Assembly (NCBI GenBank): GCA_947472795.1
Contig: CANJBL010000011.1
Location: 1 to 64,000, forward strand
Direction of reading: 5' to 3'
Origin: Fidelibacterota bacterium
Lineage (GTDB): Bacteria; Pseudomonadota; Alphaproteobacteria; Rhodospirillales; Rhodospirillaceae
DNA length: 64,000 nt
The translations under genes and the position numbers were made by a program. The notes under the pieces were generated by a model. The model saw only the letters and a list, made by a program, of their open reading frames with translations, had not been told where the DNA came from and ran no database searches. Shown one piece after another: positions 12,016 through 22,098 of the stretch; position 1 is the stretch's first letter, and every line of letters starts with the position of its first letter.

Positions 12016-13260
12016 TTACTTATGGCCTGCCAGGTGCCGCGCAAGGTCGGCCTGCGCGACTTTCACCTGCTCGCCGCTATCGAGGTTGCGCACCGTGGCG
12101 ACACCTTCGCGCACCTCGTCGCTGCCCAGGATCACGGCAGCGACGGCCTTGATCTTGTTGGCGCGCGTCATGCGTTTGCCCATGTTGCCGCCGTAGCCCA
12201 TATCGACCGTGAAACCTTCGTGGCGCAGCTTTGCGGTGATCTCTTGCGCGACTTTGGATTCCTCATCACCGATGGGGATCACCGCAATAGGCCGCTTCTC
12301 AGCCGCGATCTCCGGCAGAAGCATGGCGAGGCGCTCGATGCCGGCGGCAAAGCCGATTCCCGGCGTCTGCGGCCCGCCCATCTGCTTGATGAGCCCGTCA
12401 TAACGTCCGCCCGCGAGCACCGTGCCTTGCGCGCCAAGCGCTTCGGTCGTGAACTCGAAAGCCGTGTGGCCGTAGTAGTCCAGCCCGCGCACCAGCGCCG
12501 GCACAACCTTGAAACCGATACCGAGAGCAGAAAGTCCGTCCTGCACGGCTTTGAAAAAATCCTGTGAGGCAGTGTTGAGATGCGCGGTGAACTGCGGTGC
12601 ATTCGCGGCAATCGCTTTATCGCCCGGGTCCTTGGAATCCAGGATGCGCAGCGGATTGCGGATCAGGCGCTCGCGGCTATCGGGCGAAAGCTTATCTTCA
12701 TGACCCTTCAAGTAGCTCACCAACACGTCGCGGTAGGCCAAGCGGCTTTCCACATCGCCTAACGAGTTCAACTCCAGTGTCGTGGTCCCGGTGAGATTGA
12801 GGGTTTTCAGGATGTGATCGGCCAATGCGATCACTTCCACGTCGGCCTGCGGCGAAGCCACGCCCAGCAGCTCGGCGCCAAACTGGTGGAACTGGCGCTG
12901 GCGGCCCTTTTGCGGGCGCTCATAGCGGAACATGGGTCCACGATAAAAGAACTTCAGCGGTGTCTGTTGCGCCAAACCTTCCGAGATGAAAGCACGCGCC
13001 ACACCGGCTGTGCCTTCCGGGCGCAAGGTGATGTTGTCCCCACCCTTGGTCTCGAAGGTGAACATTTCCTTGGTGACGATATCCGAGGTGTCGCCCAGCG
13101 TGCGCTTGAACACATCGGTGAACTCGAAGACCGGTGTCGCGATCTCGCCGTAGCCGTAGCGCCGCGCGATTTCGAAGGCCGTCTCTTCCACATATCTGTG
13201 GCGGCGGACGTCCTCGAACATAAGATCGTGAGTGCCCTTGATGGGCTGTAGTTGGGACAC
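12016..13260 (-). CDS. hisS: Histidine--tRNA ligase
   Basis: A 414-residue class II aminoacyl-tRNA synthetase. Motif 2 (FYRGPMFRYERPQKGR), the histidine-specific loop (GGRYDGLIKQMGG) and the C-terminal anticodon-binding domain are all present, and the N-terminal PIKGTHDL is typical. The length matches HisRS. It lies between ispG and prfA in a minus-strand operon. The start is the first ATG after ispG. Confidence 0.98.
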   Translation of the reverse strand: MSQLQPIKGTHDLMFEDVRRHRYVEETAFEIARRYGYGEIATPVFEFTDVFKRTLGDTSDIVTKEMFTFETKGGDNITLRPEGTAGVARAFISEGLAQQTPLKFFYRGPMFRYERPQKGRQRQFHQFGAELLGVASPQADVEVIALADHILKTLNLTGTTTLELNSLGDVESRLAYRDVLVSYLKGHEDKLSPDSRERLIRNPLRILDSKDPGDKAIAANAPQFTAHLNTASQDFFKAVQDGLSALGIGFKVVPALVRGLDYYGHTAFEFTTEALGAQGTVLAGGRYDGLIKQMGGPQTPGIGFAAGIERLAMLLPEIAAEKRPIAVIPIGDEESKVAQEITAKLRHEGFTVDMGYGGNMGKRMTRANKIKAVAAVILGSDEVREGVATVRNLDSGEQVKVAQADLARHLAGHK

Positions 13261-13322
13261 AGGGGTCTATCCGGAGTTTGAGCGAAGCAGCGAAGCGGGT
13301 TGAGGCAGCGGGTGAAGGCCCG

Positions 13323-14474
13323 CTACTCGGCGGCGCTAGAATGTTGCCCAAGTTCCTTGGTGGCATCCACTTTGGCTTGCGCGGCGGCCATTTCGGCGGC
13401 CTTCTTCTCGACCAGCTTGACGATGTGATCGATCTTACTCGCGTCATCGATGTTGTGATCGGCAATACCGCCCACATACATCTTATGGCTGCCATTGCCG
13501 CCGCCGGTGAGGCCGATATCGGTCTCGCGCGCTTCGCCGGGGCCATTGACCACGCAGCCGATAATGGACAGCGACACAGGCTGGGCGATGTGCGCCAGGC
13601 GCTGTTCCAGGATTTCCACGGTCTTGATGACGTTGAAGCCCTGACGCGCGCAAGACGGGCACGACACGATGCGCACGCCGCGATGACGCAGATCAAGAGA
13701 CTTCAGAATATCGAAGCCGACTTTCACTTCTTCCACGGGCTCGGCGGAAAGCGAAACGCGGATGGTGTCGCCGATGCCGGCCCACAGCAGCGAGCCGATG
13801 CCGATGGCCGATTTCACGGTGCCGGCGCGTAAACCGCCCGCTTCGGTAATGCCGAGGTGCAACGGGTAATCGCACACATCCGCCAATTGTTGGTACGCCG
13901 CGACCGCAAGGAATACGTCGGACGCTTTCACGCTGATCTTGAATTCGCGGAAGTCGTTGTCCTCGAGAATCTTGGCATGCTCCTGCGCGCTTTCCACCAG
14001 CGCGTCGGGGCAAGGCTCGCCGTACTTCTCTAACAAATGTTTTTCCAGACTGCCGGCGTTCACGCCGATACGCATGGAGCAGCCGTGATCCTTGGCCGCC
14101 TTCACAACTTCTTTCACGCGCTGGGCGTTGCCGATGTTGCCGGGGTTGATGCGCAAACAGGCGGCCCCTGCCTCGGCGGCCTCAATGGCGCGCTTATAGT
14201 GGAAGTGGATGTCGGCCACGATGGGCACGTCCACCTGGCGCACGATATGCTTCAGCGCCGCGGTGGACTCTTCATCCGGACACGAGACGCGCACAATATC
14301 GACACCCGCCTCTTCGCAACCTTTGATCTGTTCCACTGTCCCGGCCACGTCGGTGGTCAGCGTGTTGGTCATGGTCTGAACAGCGATGGGCGCACCGCCA
14401 CCAATGGGCACGCGGCCCACAAAAATCTGGCGTGACGTACGGCGGTGGATGTCTCGGTAAGGGCGCAGGCTCAT
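13323..14474 (-). CDS. ispG: 4-hydroxy-3-methylbut-2-en-1-yl diphosphate synthase (flavodoxin)
   Basis: A 383-residue iron-sulfur enzyme (GcpE) of the MEP isoprenoid pathway that converts MEcPP to HMBPP. An N-terminal TIM barrel is followed by the [4Fe-4S] domain, with cysteines in [11 protein letters not shown] (about 270 and 273) and [10 protein letters not shown] (about 305). It is the first gene of the ispG-hisS-prfA-prmC run. A short alanine-rich C-terminal extension with alternating K/E residues is added. Confidence 0.97.
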   Translation of the reverse strand: MSLRPYRDIHRRTSRQIFVGRVPIGGGAPIAVQTMTNTLTTDVAGTVEQIKGCEEAGVDIVRVSCPDEESTAALKHIVRQVDVPIVADIHFHYKRAIEAAEAGAACLRINPGNIGNAQRVKEVVKAAKDHGCSMRIGVNAGSLEKHLLEKYGEPCPDALVESAQEHAKILEDNDFREFKISVKASDVFLAVAAYQQLADVCDYPLHLGITEAGGLRAGTVKSAIGIGSLLWAGIGDTIRVSLSAEPVEEVKVGFDILKSLDLRHRGVRIVSCPSCARQGFNVIKTVEILEQRLAHIAQPVSLSIIGCVVNGPGEARETDIGLTGGGNGSHKMYVGGIADHNIDDASKIDHIVKLVEKKAAEMAAAQAKVDATKELGQHSSAAE

Positions 14475-14523
14475 CTTTATCTTTCCGGCGGGGGCTAGCT
14501 TATTATTTTGGTCGCGCCGTTAG

Positions 14524-14550
14524 GCCGAAAACCGGTTCCCGCTTTTCGGC
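14524..14550. repeat. REP-like palindromic intergenic repeat
   Basis: Perfect 8-bp arms GCCGAAAA / TTTTCGGC surround CCGGTTCCCGC. This is the AAAACCGGTTCCC element common between genes in Rhizobiales-like genomes and is related to the repeat at 10019-10061. It lies between ispG and the rodZ-like gene. Confidence 0.6.
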
Positions 14551-14666
14551 ACGACGCTCTCGCGGCTTATACCGCAATTTCGGCCCCATCCAAAGGGCGA
14601 TCGGCGCGTATCAGGTGCGCGTAAAGCAAAGAAGGCTAGTCCTGACAGGGACTTAAGGCCAAGCCC

Positions 14667-15638
14667 TTACGGGGCGGCTGGCTGGTTCTTGAGATGCTGG
14701 GGGTCCAGAAGCACGCCCTTGGCGAAGACTCCTGCATCCAGGGGCGGCATGACCTGCCCGTTCAGCAGAATTTCCAGGTCCGTGGGTTTGCCCGTGACCA
14801 GTGTCATCCCGCCACCGCCTTCCGGTGCCTTGAACACTTCGCCCTTATGCAGGAGCTGGGTGCGGTCCGGATCAGCGGCCGTGCGCAGCGTAATCCACAC
14901 ATCGGACTTGGCGCGCAGCTCAACCACATCTGTGGATGCCGGCGCTGGCGAAGCTGCTGTCTGCGGCAAAGCCGCCGTCTGGGTCGGCACCAACGCAGGC
15001 TGCGTCACGGACGCAGGCTGCGTCACGGACGCAGGAGCTGCCGCCGTGTCGGGCGTTTCGGGGAAACTTTCGGGCCTCTCGCTGTCTTCCACGGTAAGCC
15101 CGGCGGAATCGGTGACCGCGACCGTCGGTAGAGGCGGCGGTGGCTGATCCGCCGCCGCAAGACGTTCCGGCACCGGCTGGATCACTTCCACAGCCTTACG
15201 GTTGGCACCGGCCAGCGCATACCAGCCGCCATACACCATCATGCCGGCAATCACGGCCACGAGGATCAACGCGCCCGAAGGCACGCCGGAATCGGGGGTC
15301 GGCAACGGGAACTCGAACACCGGACGATTCTTGAGGCCCGAACTCTCTTCCTTATAGCGACGCACGACCTCGTCGCCGTCGAGGCCGAGATAGTCGGCAT
15401 AGGCGCGCACGAAACCGATGGCATAAGCCTGACCCGGCAGATCTTCGTAGCGTCCATCTTCCATGGCGACGAGGTAGGTGTAGCGGATGTGCAGAATCTC
15501 GGCGATGTGCTGCAAGTCCTTGCCGAGACGCATGCGCGTCGCACACAGCAGTGTGCCGACGCTTGATGCCGGTACGCCAGCAGGCGCCGGACGCATCGCG
15601 TCGAGACCTGTGCCGGTGTTGTGCGCGCCGTCTTGCAT
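14667..15638 (-). CDS. RodZ-like helix-turn-helix membrane protein (DUF4115)
   Basis: A 323-residue protein with an N-terminal XRE-type HTH (about residues 27-95, HIAEILHIRYTYLVAMEDGR), one membrane segment near 120-140, a proline/alanine/threonine-rich linker and a C-terminal DUF4115 domain. This is the layout of RodZ, which ties MreB to the membrane and supports cell shape. The ATG at 15638 has a strong GGAGGGG site; an upstream TTG is less likely. The linker carries a short imperfect repeat (PASVTQ twice). The family call is firm; the morphogenetic role is inferred. Confidence 0.85.
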   Translation of the reverse strand: MQDGAHNTGTGLDAMRPAPAGVPASSVGTLLCATRMRLGKDLQHIAEILHIRYTYLVAMEDGRYEDLPGQAYAIGFVRAYADYLGLDGDEVVRRYKEESSGLKNRPVFEFPLPTPDSGVPSGALILVAVIAGMMVYGGWYALAGANRKAVEVIQPVPERLAAADQPPPPLPTVAVTDSAGLTVEDSERPESFPETPDTAAAPASVTQPASVTQPALVPTQTAALPQTAASPAPASTDVVELRAKSDVWITLRTAADPDRTQLLHKGEVFKAPEGGGGMTLVTGKPTDLEILLNGQVMPPLDAGVFAKGVLLDPQHLKNQPAAP

Positions 15639-15718
15639 GAACCCCTCCAAAACCGCCCGAAATTTATAGGGATTGGCCCGTGATTGAAAGGGTCGATTAA
15701 TGACGTCGATTGAGGTGC

Positions 15719-18019
15719 TTAAAGCTGTGCCGCGATGCCGCGGTCACGCGCGAAGGCCCGTAGCCGTTCGCGCAGCGATGCATCATCCGACTCCATCAGA
15801 TCAAGCACAAAGGACCTGATGTCCGATACCGTGGCTGCGCGGATGATGTCGCGCACCGGACCAATGCCCGTTGCCGACATGGAGAGATTGCGGCAACCCA
15901 GTGCTACCAGCGCGAGCGCATCCAGCGGTTTGCCCGCCATCTCGCCGCACACCGAGACTTCCACATTCGCTTTTTCGCAGTGCTGGGTCACCGTGTGGAT
16001 CATCTTCAAGACCGGCGGCGACAACGTATCGTAACGGTTGGCAAGGCGCGTATTGCCGCGGTCGGCGGCGAACATAAACTGCATGAGATCGTTAGTGCCG
16101 ATGGAGATGAAATCCACGCGCTCCACAAGCGCATCCAGTTGCCACAAGAGAGACGGCACTTCCAGCATCGTACCGACCTTCACCGTTTTCGGCGCGAGCC
16201 CGCCGCCCTTCAGGTGGCGGTCCATTTCCAGCGCGAAAATCCGTTTAGCCGCATCGAACTCGGCAATATTCGCGATCATGGGAAACATGACGCGCAGGGC
16301 CGCGCCTTCCGCCGCTTTGATCATGGCGCGCAATTGCTGCCTCAAAAGGGCAGGCCGGTCGAGCGTGAGCCGGATCGAGCGCCACCCCATGGCCGGGTTA
16401 TCTTCCTCTTCCTGTCCCGACGATACGGCGATCTTGTCGCCGCCCACGTCCAGCGTGCGGAACGTCACCGGTTTGCCCTTGGCGCCGTCGATGACCTGCT
16501 TGTAAAGCGCATATTGTGCACGCACATCAGGCAGCGTCGGCATGGCGAGGAACGGCATCTCGGTCCGGTACAGGCCAATGCCATCAGCATTGGTTTCCGC
16601 TAAACCCTGCATGTCGAGCAGGAAACCGGCGTTGATGTTAAGCGAAATCTTCACGCCGTCCTGCGTCACCGCGGGCAAATCGCGCACGGCCGCGTAGTCG
16701 GCCCTGCGTTTCGTGCGCGCGTCGATGGCGGCAGTGTAAAGATCGATCACTTCTTCCGAAGGCCGCAGGATGATCTGCCCGGCATTGGCATCCAGTACAA
16801 TCACGTCCAGCGCATCGATACGCGCCAACGCCCCCTGCACTTGCGCCAACACGGGGATATCGAGGGCCTTGGCCACCACGGCGGCGTGCATGGTGGGCGA
16901 GCCCTCTTCCATCACCAAGCCCTTCAGCTTGCGCCGGTCGTAGTTGAGCAGTTCCGTCGGGCCAATGGAGCGGCAGATGAGGATGGCGTTGTCGGGCAGT
17001 TCGGGGCGCTTGTCACCGCCGGTAAGGATATTCAGCAGCCGGTTGGCCAAGTCGTCCAAGTCCTGCAAGCGTTCGCGCAGGATCGGATCGTTCACCTGCA
17101 ACATGCGCGTGCGCGTATCGTCGTGCACCTTTTGCACAGCGGCTTCGGCTGTCAAACCCGAGGAGATCATTTCCGAGATGCGGCTGATCCAGCCGCGATC
17201 GTCGGCAAACATGCGATAGACTTCGAGGATATCGCCGTACTCGCTTTCTTCACCGCGGCTGCCGTCGATCAGCGCATCGACTTCCTGGCGAAGTGAACCC
17301 AGCGCCGTGTGCAGGCGGTACTGCTCGGTGACCGGGTCATCGCTCACCAGCCGGCCAATACGAACATGCGGCTTGTGCATGACGGCGCAGCCGATGCCGA
17401 CGCCGGGATGCAGGATGGCGCCCACAAGGCGTACATGCAACGTGGCGTTGCCTTCGGAATGGAACAGCTCTTCGCGCTTCACCACCTGTGTCGCGGCCAT
17501 CAGTTCGGCGATGACCATGGCAACGGTTTCCAGCGTCTCCACTTCCCAATCGTTGAAGGGGCGCTCTTCGCGCGTCTGCACCACCAGCACGCCGATGACG
17601 CGGCCGGCCTGGATCATGGGCACGCCCATCAGCGAGCGGAAGAAATCTTCGCCGGTTTCCGGGCGGTACACGAATTGCGGATGCGACCAGGCGTCGGCGA
17701 GCGCCAACGGGCGCGCGTGGGCAGCGATCTCACCGACGAGACCTTCACCGACGCGCAAGCGCGTCTGGTGCACGGCTTTTTGAGCAAGACCGAATGTGGC
17801 GAACAGTTCCAGCACTTCGCCGGCGCGCATGACATAGCAGGAACACACATCGGCCCTGAGGTCCTGGGCGATGAGGGCCACCACCTTGTCCAGGCGGCCC
17901 TGCACGGCGCCAACGCCCGCCATGACGTCGCGCAGCCGCGCGAGCATGCGGCGTAGGTCACCGGCACTGAAAGTGCCGCTGATGGACTTTCCGCTCATGG
18001 ACTGCCGCTCATGGGACAT
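15719..18019 (-). CDS. ptsP: Phosphoenolpyruvate--protein phosphotransferase EI-Ntr (PtsP)
   Basis: A 766-residue first enzyme of the nitrogen-related PTS; it passes phosphate from PEP to NPr. An N-terminal GAF domain (about 30-170) senses small molecules. The PTS EI N-domain follows, with the phospho-histidine in SPTMHAAVVAKALDIPVL (about 377), then the PEP-binding TIM barrel with FRTLDVGGDK and the C-terminal signature FISIGTNDLMQF. The length and GAF domain separate it from the sugar EI (about 575 residues). It lies downstream of lysC as in many Alphaproteobacteria. An alternative ATG lies seven codons in. Confidence 0.96.
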   Translation of the reverse strand: MSHERQSMSGKSISGTFSAGDLRRMLARLRDVMAGVGAVQGRLDKVVALIAQDLRADVCSCYVMRAGEVLELFATFGLAQKAVHQTRLRVGEGLVGEIAAHARPLALADAWSHPQFVYRPETGEDFFRSLMGVPMIQAGRVIGVLVVQTREERPFNDWEVETLETVAMVIAELMAATQVVKREELFHSEGNATLHVRLVGAILHPGVGIGCAVMHKPHVRIGRLVSDDPVTEQYRLHTALGSLRQEVDALIDGSRGEESEYGDILEVYRMFADDRGWISRISEMISSGLTAEAAVQKVHDDTRTRMLQVNDPILRERLQDLDDLANRLLNILTGGDKRPELPDNAILICRSIGPTELLNYDRRKLKGLVMEEGSPTMHAAVVAKALDIPVLAQVQGALARIDALDVIVLDANAGQIILRPSEEVIDLYTAAIDARTKRRADYAAVRDLPAVTQDGVKISLNINAGFLLDMQGLAETNADGIGLYRTEMPFLAMPTLPDVRAQYALYKQVIDGAKGKPVTFRTLDVGGDKIAVSSGQEEEDNPAMGWRSIRLTLDRPALLRQQLRAMIKAAEGAALRVMFPMIANIAEFDAAKRIFALEMDRHLKGGGLAPKTVKVGTMLEVPSLLWQLDALVERVDFISIGTNDLMQFMFAADRGNTRLANRYDTLSPPVLKMIHTVTQHCEKANVEVSVCGEMAGKPLDALALVALGCRNLSMSATGIGPVRDIIRAATVSDIRSFVLDLMESDDASLRERLRAFARDRGIAAQL

Positions 18020-18034
18020 GTCCCACCTAGGTTA

Positions 18035-18112
18035 ATCGTGGAGCGGATTTGACATTCGCGCTCCACTTGCAGCAAAACCGAGAAGCGAATGTCAAATCCT
18101 AAGCTCCACGAT
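18035..18112. repeat. Large imperfect palindrome, element 1 of a pair
   Basis: Arms of about 25 bp (18035-18059 and 18085-18112) share ATCGTGGAGC...GACATTCGC and its complement GCGAATGTC...GCTCCACGAT, with a 25-nt loop. The ACATTCGC/GCGAATGT core also occurs in the neighbour at 18124-18199, so the two belong to one family. It lies just upstream of ptsP. It could be a REP/MITE-like element or a transcribed hairpin. Confidence 0.75.
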
Positions 18113-18123
18113 ATCATATATTT

Positions 18124-18199
18124 CTAGTGGCCCTCTGATTCTAACATTCGCCAACCAGCTCCCGGAACCGGGATGCGAATGTTAGAATTGGGCCACTAG
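18124..18199. repeat. Large imperfect palindrome, element 2 of a pair
   Basis: Arms 18124-18151 and 18175-18199 read CTAGTGGCCC...CTAACATTCGC and GCGAATGTTAG...GGGCCACTAG, with a nested CCCGG-AA-CCGGG hairpin in the loop. It overlaps the stop codon of the nitronate monooxygenase gene and may act as its 3' processing or termination structure. The core is shared with the element 12 bp away. Confidence 0.75.
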
Positions 18200-19272
18200 C
18201 CAGGAGCGCGTGCCGCCAGCGCTGCCTCGGCCTGCGAGATTAATTCAGCGATAATATCAGCCACCGGTTCTTCCCTGCTGACCATGCCAACGCTTTGCCC
18301 GGCCATCAAAGATCCGCGTTCTACGTCGCCATCGATCACCGCACGGCGCAAGGCTCCCGCCCAGAAATGCTCGATTTCCAGCTGCGCGGCGGGCAGTTCT
18401 AGTTCACCTCTTAGGTGCTTTTCGAGGACGCGACGTTGCGTTTCCATGAATTCTTCGGTGCCATGATTGGCCAAGGCCCGCACGGCGATGACCGGCAAAC
18501 GCTTGTCATATTGCACGCTGGCAACAGCATCCCGGGCCGAAGCGCGGATGAAAGCCTGCTTGAATTTGGGATGCGCGATGCTTTCCGTGGCGCAGACAAA
18601 GCGTGTTCCCATCTGCACGCCCGAGGCGCCCATCTCCAGGAACGACAGGATCGCGTCGCCACGGGCAATGCCGCCGGCGACAAATACCGGCACGTCGCGG
18701 ATGACGGGCAAAATCTCCTGGGCTAGAACGGCCGTCGAAACCGGACCGATATGACCGCCGGCTTCCGAGCCTTCGATCACGAGCGCATCGGCCCCACTTT
18801 TGACCATGCGCTTGGCGAAACTCGCGGCCGGCGCGAAGCAGATGACCTTGGCGAACGCTTTGGCCTTTTTGATGGCCTCGCCCGGCAACAGACCCGCTGC
18901 GAAAACTACATGCGAAACGTGATTGGACTGGCAAACTTCCACCAGCTCCAGAAGCTGGGGATGCATGGTGATGACGTTGACGCCGAAGGGCTTGTTGGTC
19001 AGCGCCTTGGTCGCCTTGATCTCGGCGTCGAGCAAGGCGGGGTTCATGGACCCGCAGGCGATCACACCGAAACCACCGGCGTTGGAGATGGCCGCGACAA
19101 GGTGGCGTTCGGAGACCCAGGACATCGCGCCGCCGAGAATGGCGACGGGACATCCCAGAAAGTCGGTCCCGCGCTTCCACAACTGGGCAAGGCGCGCAGG
19201 CACCTTTGGTTCCTTTGGCGGCGGCGGCGCCGCCGTCTTCACTAAAGTTTCGTTGGCGACCGCTTCAGACAT
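18196..19272 (-). CDS. Nitronate monooxygenase family FMN enzyme
   Basis: A 358-residue TIM-barrel flavoprotein of the 2-nitropropane dioxygenase/nitronate monooxygenase family, related to FabK. Visible features are AILGGAMSWVSERHLVAAIS at the barrel start, the histidine motif EGSEAGGHIGP, and the FMN-phosphate segment VFVAGGIARGDAILSFLEMGASG. These enzymes oxidise alkyl nitronates; the true substrate here is unknown. It is downstream of lysC by 14 bp and probably shares its transcript. Its stop codon lies in a hairpin repeat. Confidence 0.87.
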   Translation of the reverse strand: MSEAVANETLVKTAAPPPPKEPKVPARLAQLWKRGTDFLGCPVAILGGAMSWVSERHLVAAISNAGGFGVIACGSMNPALLDAEIKATKALTNKPFGVNVITMHPQLLELVEVCQSNHVSHVVFAAGLLPGEAIKKAKAFAKVICFAPAASFAKRMVKSGADALVIEGSEAGGHIGPVSTAVLAQEILPVIRDVPVFVAGGIARGDAILSFLEMGASGVQMGTRFVCATESIAHPKFKQAFIRASARDAVASVQYDKRLPVIAVRALANHGTEEFMETQRRVLEKHLRGELELPAAQLEIEHFWAGALRRAVIDGDVERGSLMAGQSVGMVSREEPVADIIAELISQAEAALAARAPG

Positions 19273-19286
19273 GACTGCTCCGAGAT

Positions 19287-20501
19287 TTAAGCTGCGTCGA
19301 GGCCGTAAGCCGTGTGCAAGGCTCGAAGCGCCAGCTCCGTATATTCCTCACTGATCAGCACACTCACCTTGATCTCCGAGGTGGAGATGATGTGGATGTT
19401 GATGTTCTTGTCGGCCAGCGCGCCGAACATAGTCTGGGCGACGCCTGCATGACTACGCATGCCAACCCCAATGACCGATACCTTCACCACCGCTTTGTCG
19501 GTGATGATGGACTTGCAGGGCACCTTCATATTGTCCTTCACGACCTTTAGCGCGCGCTCCAGGTCGGCGCGGCCCGTCGTAAAGGTTACATCCGTCGTGC
19601 CGTCGCGCGCGGTGTTTTGCACGATCATATCGACGTTGATATTGGCGGCGGCCAAGGGGCCGAAGATGCCGGCGGCAACGCCGGGCTGATCCTGCACGCC
19701 AACCAGCGTGACCTTCGCTTCGTCGCGGCTATAGGCAATGCCGCTCACCAGTGCTTTTTCCACGATTTCTTCCTCGTCACATACCAGCGTTCCCGGAACG
19801 TCAGAGAAGCTGGACAGCACTTGCACGCGTACATGGTGCTTCATGGCCATCTCGACCGAGCGGGTCTGCAATACTTTAGCCCCGAGGGATGCCATTTCCA
19901 GCATTTCCTCGTAGGTGATCTTATCCAATTTCTTGGCCGTCTTCACGATGCGCGGATCTGTCGTATAGACCCCGTCCACATCCGTATAGATGTCGCAGCG
20001 ATCGGCCTTCAATGCCGCCGCAAGAGCCACCGCCGTCGTGTCCGAGCCGCCACGGCCCAAGGTTGATACACGGTTCTCCGGGCCGATGCCCTGAAAACCG
20101 GCGACCACGGCCACGTGGCCCTTTTCCATGGCGGCGATAATCTCGCTGCCGTCGATCTTCTCGATGCGCGCTTTGCCGTGGGCGTCGTCCGTCACGATGG
20201 GGATTTGCCACCCCGCCCAAGAGCGCGCCTGGAGGCCCAATTCCTGCAGGCCAATGGCCAGAAGCCCCGAGGTCACCTGCTCGCCCGTCGCGACGACAGC
20301 GTCATATTCGCGGGCGTCGTGCAGGGGTGCCATCTGCGTGCAGTAATCGACCAACTGGTTGGTGACGCCGGACATGGCCGAAACGGCCACGGCCACCTGG
20401 TTGCCACGGTCCACTTCCGCTTTCACGCGGTTCGCCACATTCTTAATGCGCGCGATATCGCCAACCGACGTACCGCCGAATTTCATAACAATGCGCGCCA
20501 T
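19287..20501 (-). CDS. lysC: Aspartate kinase
   Basis: A 404-residue kinase that makes aspartyl phosphate, the first step to lysine, threonine, methionine and diaminopimelate. It begins MARIVMKFGGTSVGD with the kinase signature, carries GRGGSDTTAVALAA, and ends in two ACT domains for feedback control by amino acids. The reading frame is open for 47 codons upstream, but the ATG at 20501 matches the family start. It is divergent from ubiG and precedes the nitronate monooxygenase and ptsP genes. Confidence 0.97.
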   Translation of the reverse strand: MARIVMKFGGTSVGDIARIKNVANRVKAEVDRGNQVAVAVSAMSGVTNQLVDYCTQMAPLHDAREYDAVVATGEQVTSGLLAIGLQELGLQARSWAGWQIPIVTDDAHGKARIEKIDGSEIIAAMEKGHVAVVAGFQGIGPENRVSTLGRGGSDTTAVALAAALKADRCDIYTDVDGVYTTDPRIVKTAKKLDKITYEEMLEMASLGAKVLQTRSVEMAMKHHVRVQVLSSFSDVPGTLVCDEEEIVEKALVSGIAYSRDEAKVTLVGVQDQPGVAAGIFGPLAAANINVDMIVQNTARDGTTDVTFTTGRADLERALKVVKDNMKVPCKSIITDKAVVKVSVIGVGMRSHAGVAQTMFGALADKNINIHIISTSEIKVSVLISEEYTELALRALHTAYGLDAA

Positions 20502-20707
20502 GGATATCCCTGTAGGCCCCTCAAAAATCCCTGTGCCCGAAAGGCCTGTCCTTAAAAGAACCCACCCGCCGCAGCGGGCGTATAAATAGCCAAAGCACCC
20601 CCCTGTCACAAGCCCAGAACGGGTGCCTTCTGCACCCCGCACCCGGCCCTTTTCAGCGGAAAATCGCCAGTTTGGACGGGAATGTTCCGTTGGTGTAGGA
20701 CTGGCAT

Positions 20708-21445
20708 ATGACCAGTAAGTCCACCGCCTCCGCTGACGAAATCGCCAAGTTTACGGCAATGGCTGATTCGTGGTGGGACCCCAATGGCGCCTTCCAGCCC
20801 CTGCACAAGTTCAATCCCTCGCGCATTCGCTTCGTGCGCGACCGGCTGGCGGCACACTTCGGGCGCGAGCCTCTGGCGCCCGCCACGTTCAAAGGATTGA
20901 GCCTGCTCGACATTGGCTGCGGTGGTGGCCTCATCGCTGAACCCATGGCGCGTCTTGGTTTTACCGTCACCGGCATCGACGCCGCCGAGAAGAACATCGG
21001 CGTGGCCCAGGTGCACGCCGGACGGTCGGCGTTGGATATCGCCTATGAATGCACAACACCGGAAACCTTGCTGGAACGCGGCACGCGTTATGACGTGGTG
21101 CTGGCGCTGGAAGTGGTTGAACACGTCGATGACGTGGATGTTTTCCTCAACGCTGCCGCACAGCTGGTGAAGCCCGGCGGCGCGCTGATCGCGGCCACAC
21201 TGAACCGCACGCTGAAAGCGCTCGCGCTGGCGAAGATCGGCGCGGAATATATCCTGCGCTGGGTGCCGGCGGGCACGCACGACTGGCGCAAGTTTGTGCG
21301 CCCCAGTGAACTCACCGCCGGCTTACGCCACGGCGCCCTGGCCGTCACCGAACTCGCCGGCATGAGCTATGACTTGCTCAAGGACGATTGGCGGATCAGC
21401 AAAGACTTGGACGTGAATTATATGGTGATGGCGGTGAAGCGATAA
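20708..21445 (+). CDS. ubiG: Ubiquinone biosynthesis O-methyltransferase
   Basis: A 245-residue SAM enzyme that carries out both O-methylations of ubiquinone synthesis. The SAM motif [17 protein letters not shown] is at about 67-85; [20 protein letters not shown] and VVEHVDD are characteristic of UbiG. It is divergent from lysC, the usual pairing in Alphaproteobacteria. Its last 28 bp overlap the convergent gene on the minus strand. Confidence 0.96.
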   Translation: MTSKSTASADEIAKFTAMADSWWDPNGAFQPLHKFNPSRIRFVRDRLAAHFGREPLAPATFKGLSLLDIGCGGGLIAEPMARLGFTVTGIDAAEKNIGVAQVHAGRSALDIAYECTTPETLLERGTRYDVVLALEVVEHVDDVDVFLNAAAQLVKPGGALIAATLNRTLKALALAKIGAEYILRWVPAGTHDWRKFVRPSELTAGLRHGALAVTELAGMSYDLLKDDWRISKDLDVNYMVMAVKR

Positions 21446-22098
21446 GCGCTACGCATCCGACCGGCCAAACCTTGCCGAGCCAATAACAGCAGAGGGAAAG
21501 CTAAAAATAGAATCCAAAAGCTGGAAGGTTCGAGCACATTCGATGATGGAGCAGACGCCAGAACCCAATTGCCATATAGGCCAGCGCAGCTGCCGGGTTC
21601 GTCGGTTTGATCGCAAAGGCGATCCACGCTCACCCAATCCAGTCCCGCGCGATTGATCTGCCAATAGGCATCTCCGAGCTGACGCCCCATCGCGATTTGA
21701 CTGTTGGTGTCGTTATGGGAAAGCGAACCGATTAATTCGTTGCCTACTACTTGAAGCATGAAATCCCATGCGAAGTAGAATGGGTGATGCGCGCTTCCGT
21801 CGAACCCATTGACGTAATTCACCATGAACGGGTGGCCTAACAAGTCGGTGGCCGTGAGATCGCCTGAAATGAATAATTGTTCTAACGGCATATCTCCTGG
21901 CGTAGCTACATTTCCATAGTCAGATTGACTCCAGGCGAGACCTCCCGCGGCATACGCTGCGTCGGAGATGACCAGTTGGCCGACAAACGTTTGGTTTGCA
22001 CTCACACCCGGTATCCAATTGTACACAGCGGAAGCGTGAGCGGCATGAGGGGAAAGCAGGGCGAATATACAAATCGAAAAGAGCGCTACTGCTCGCAT
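21418..22098 (-). CDS. Secreted protein with PEP-CTERM-like C-terminus
   Basis: A 226-residue protein of unknown function. It has a Sec signal (residues 1-22, ending in AHAS) and an ordinary secreted body. The C-terminus reads [20 protein letters not shown], then a basic tail, which has the order of a PEP-CTERM sorting tag: an EPS-type motif, one membrane helix and positive residues. The canonical P before EP is replaced by L. If real, an exosortase should exist elsewhere in the genome; none is in this window. A GGAG site 8 nt before the ATG supports the start. Confidence 0.65.
   Translation of the reverse strand: MRAVALFSICIFALLSPHAAHASAVYNWIPGVSANQTFVGQLVISDAAYAAGGLAWSQSDYGNVATPGDMPLEQLFISGDLTATDLLGHPFMVNYVNGFDGSAHHPFYFAWDFMLQVVGNELIGSLSHNDTNSQIAMGRQLGDAYWQINRAGLDWVSVDRLCDQTDEPGSCAGLYGNWVLASAPSSNVLEPSSFWILFLAFPLLLLARQGLAGRMRSAYRFTAITI

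Noticed and set aside
20565-20578. CCCGC-CGCA-GCGGG hairpin between lysC and ubiG as a terminator
   Set aside because: No gene ends here on either strand and there is no T-run; at best it is part of the divergent promoter region.
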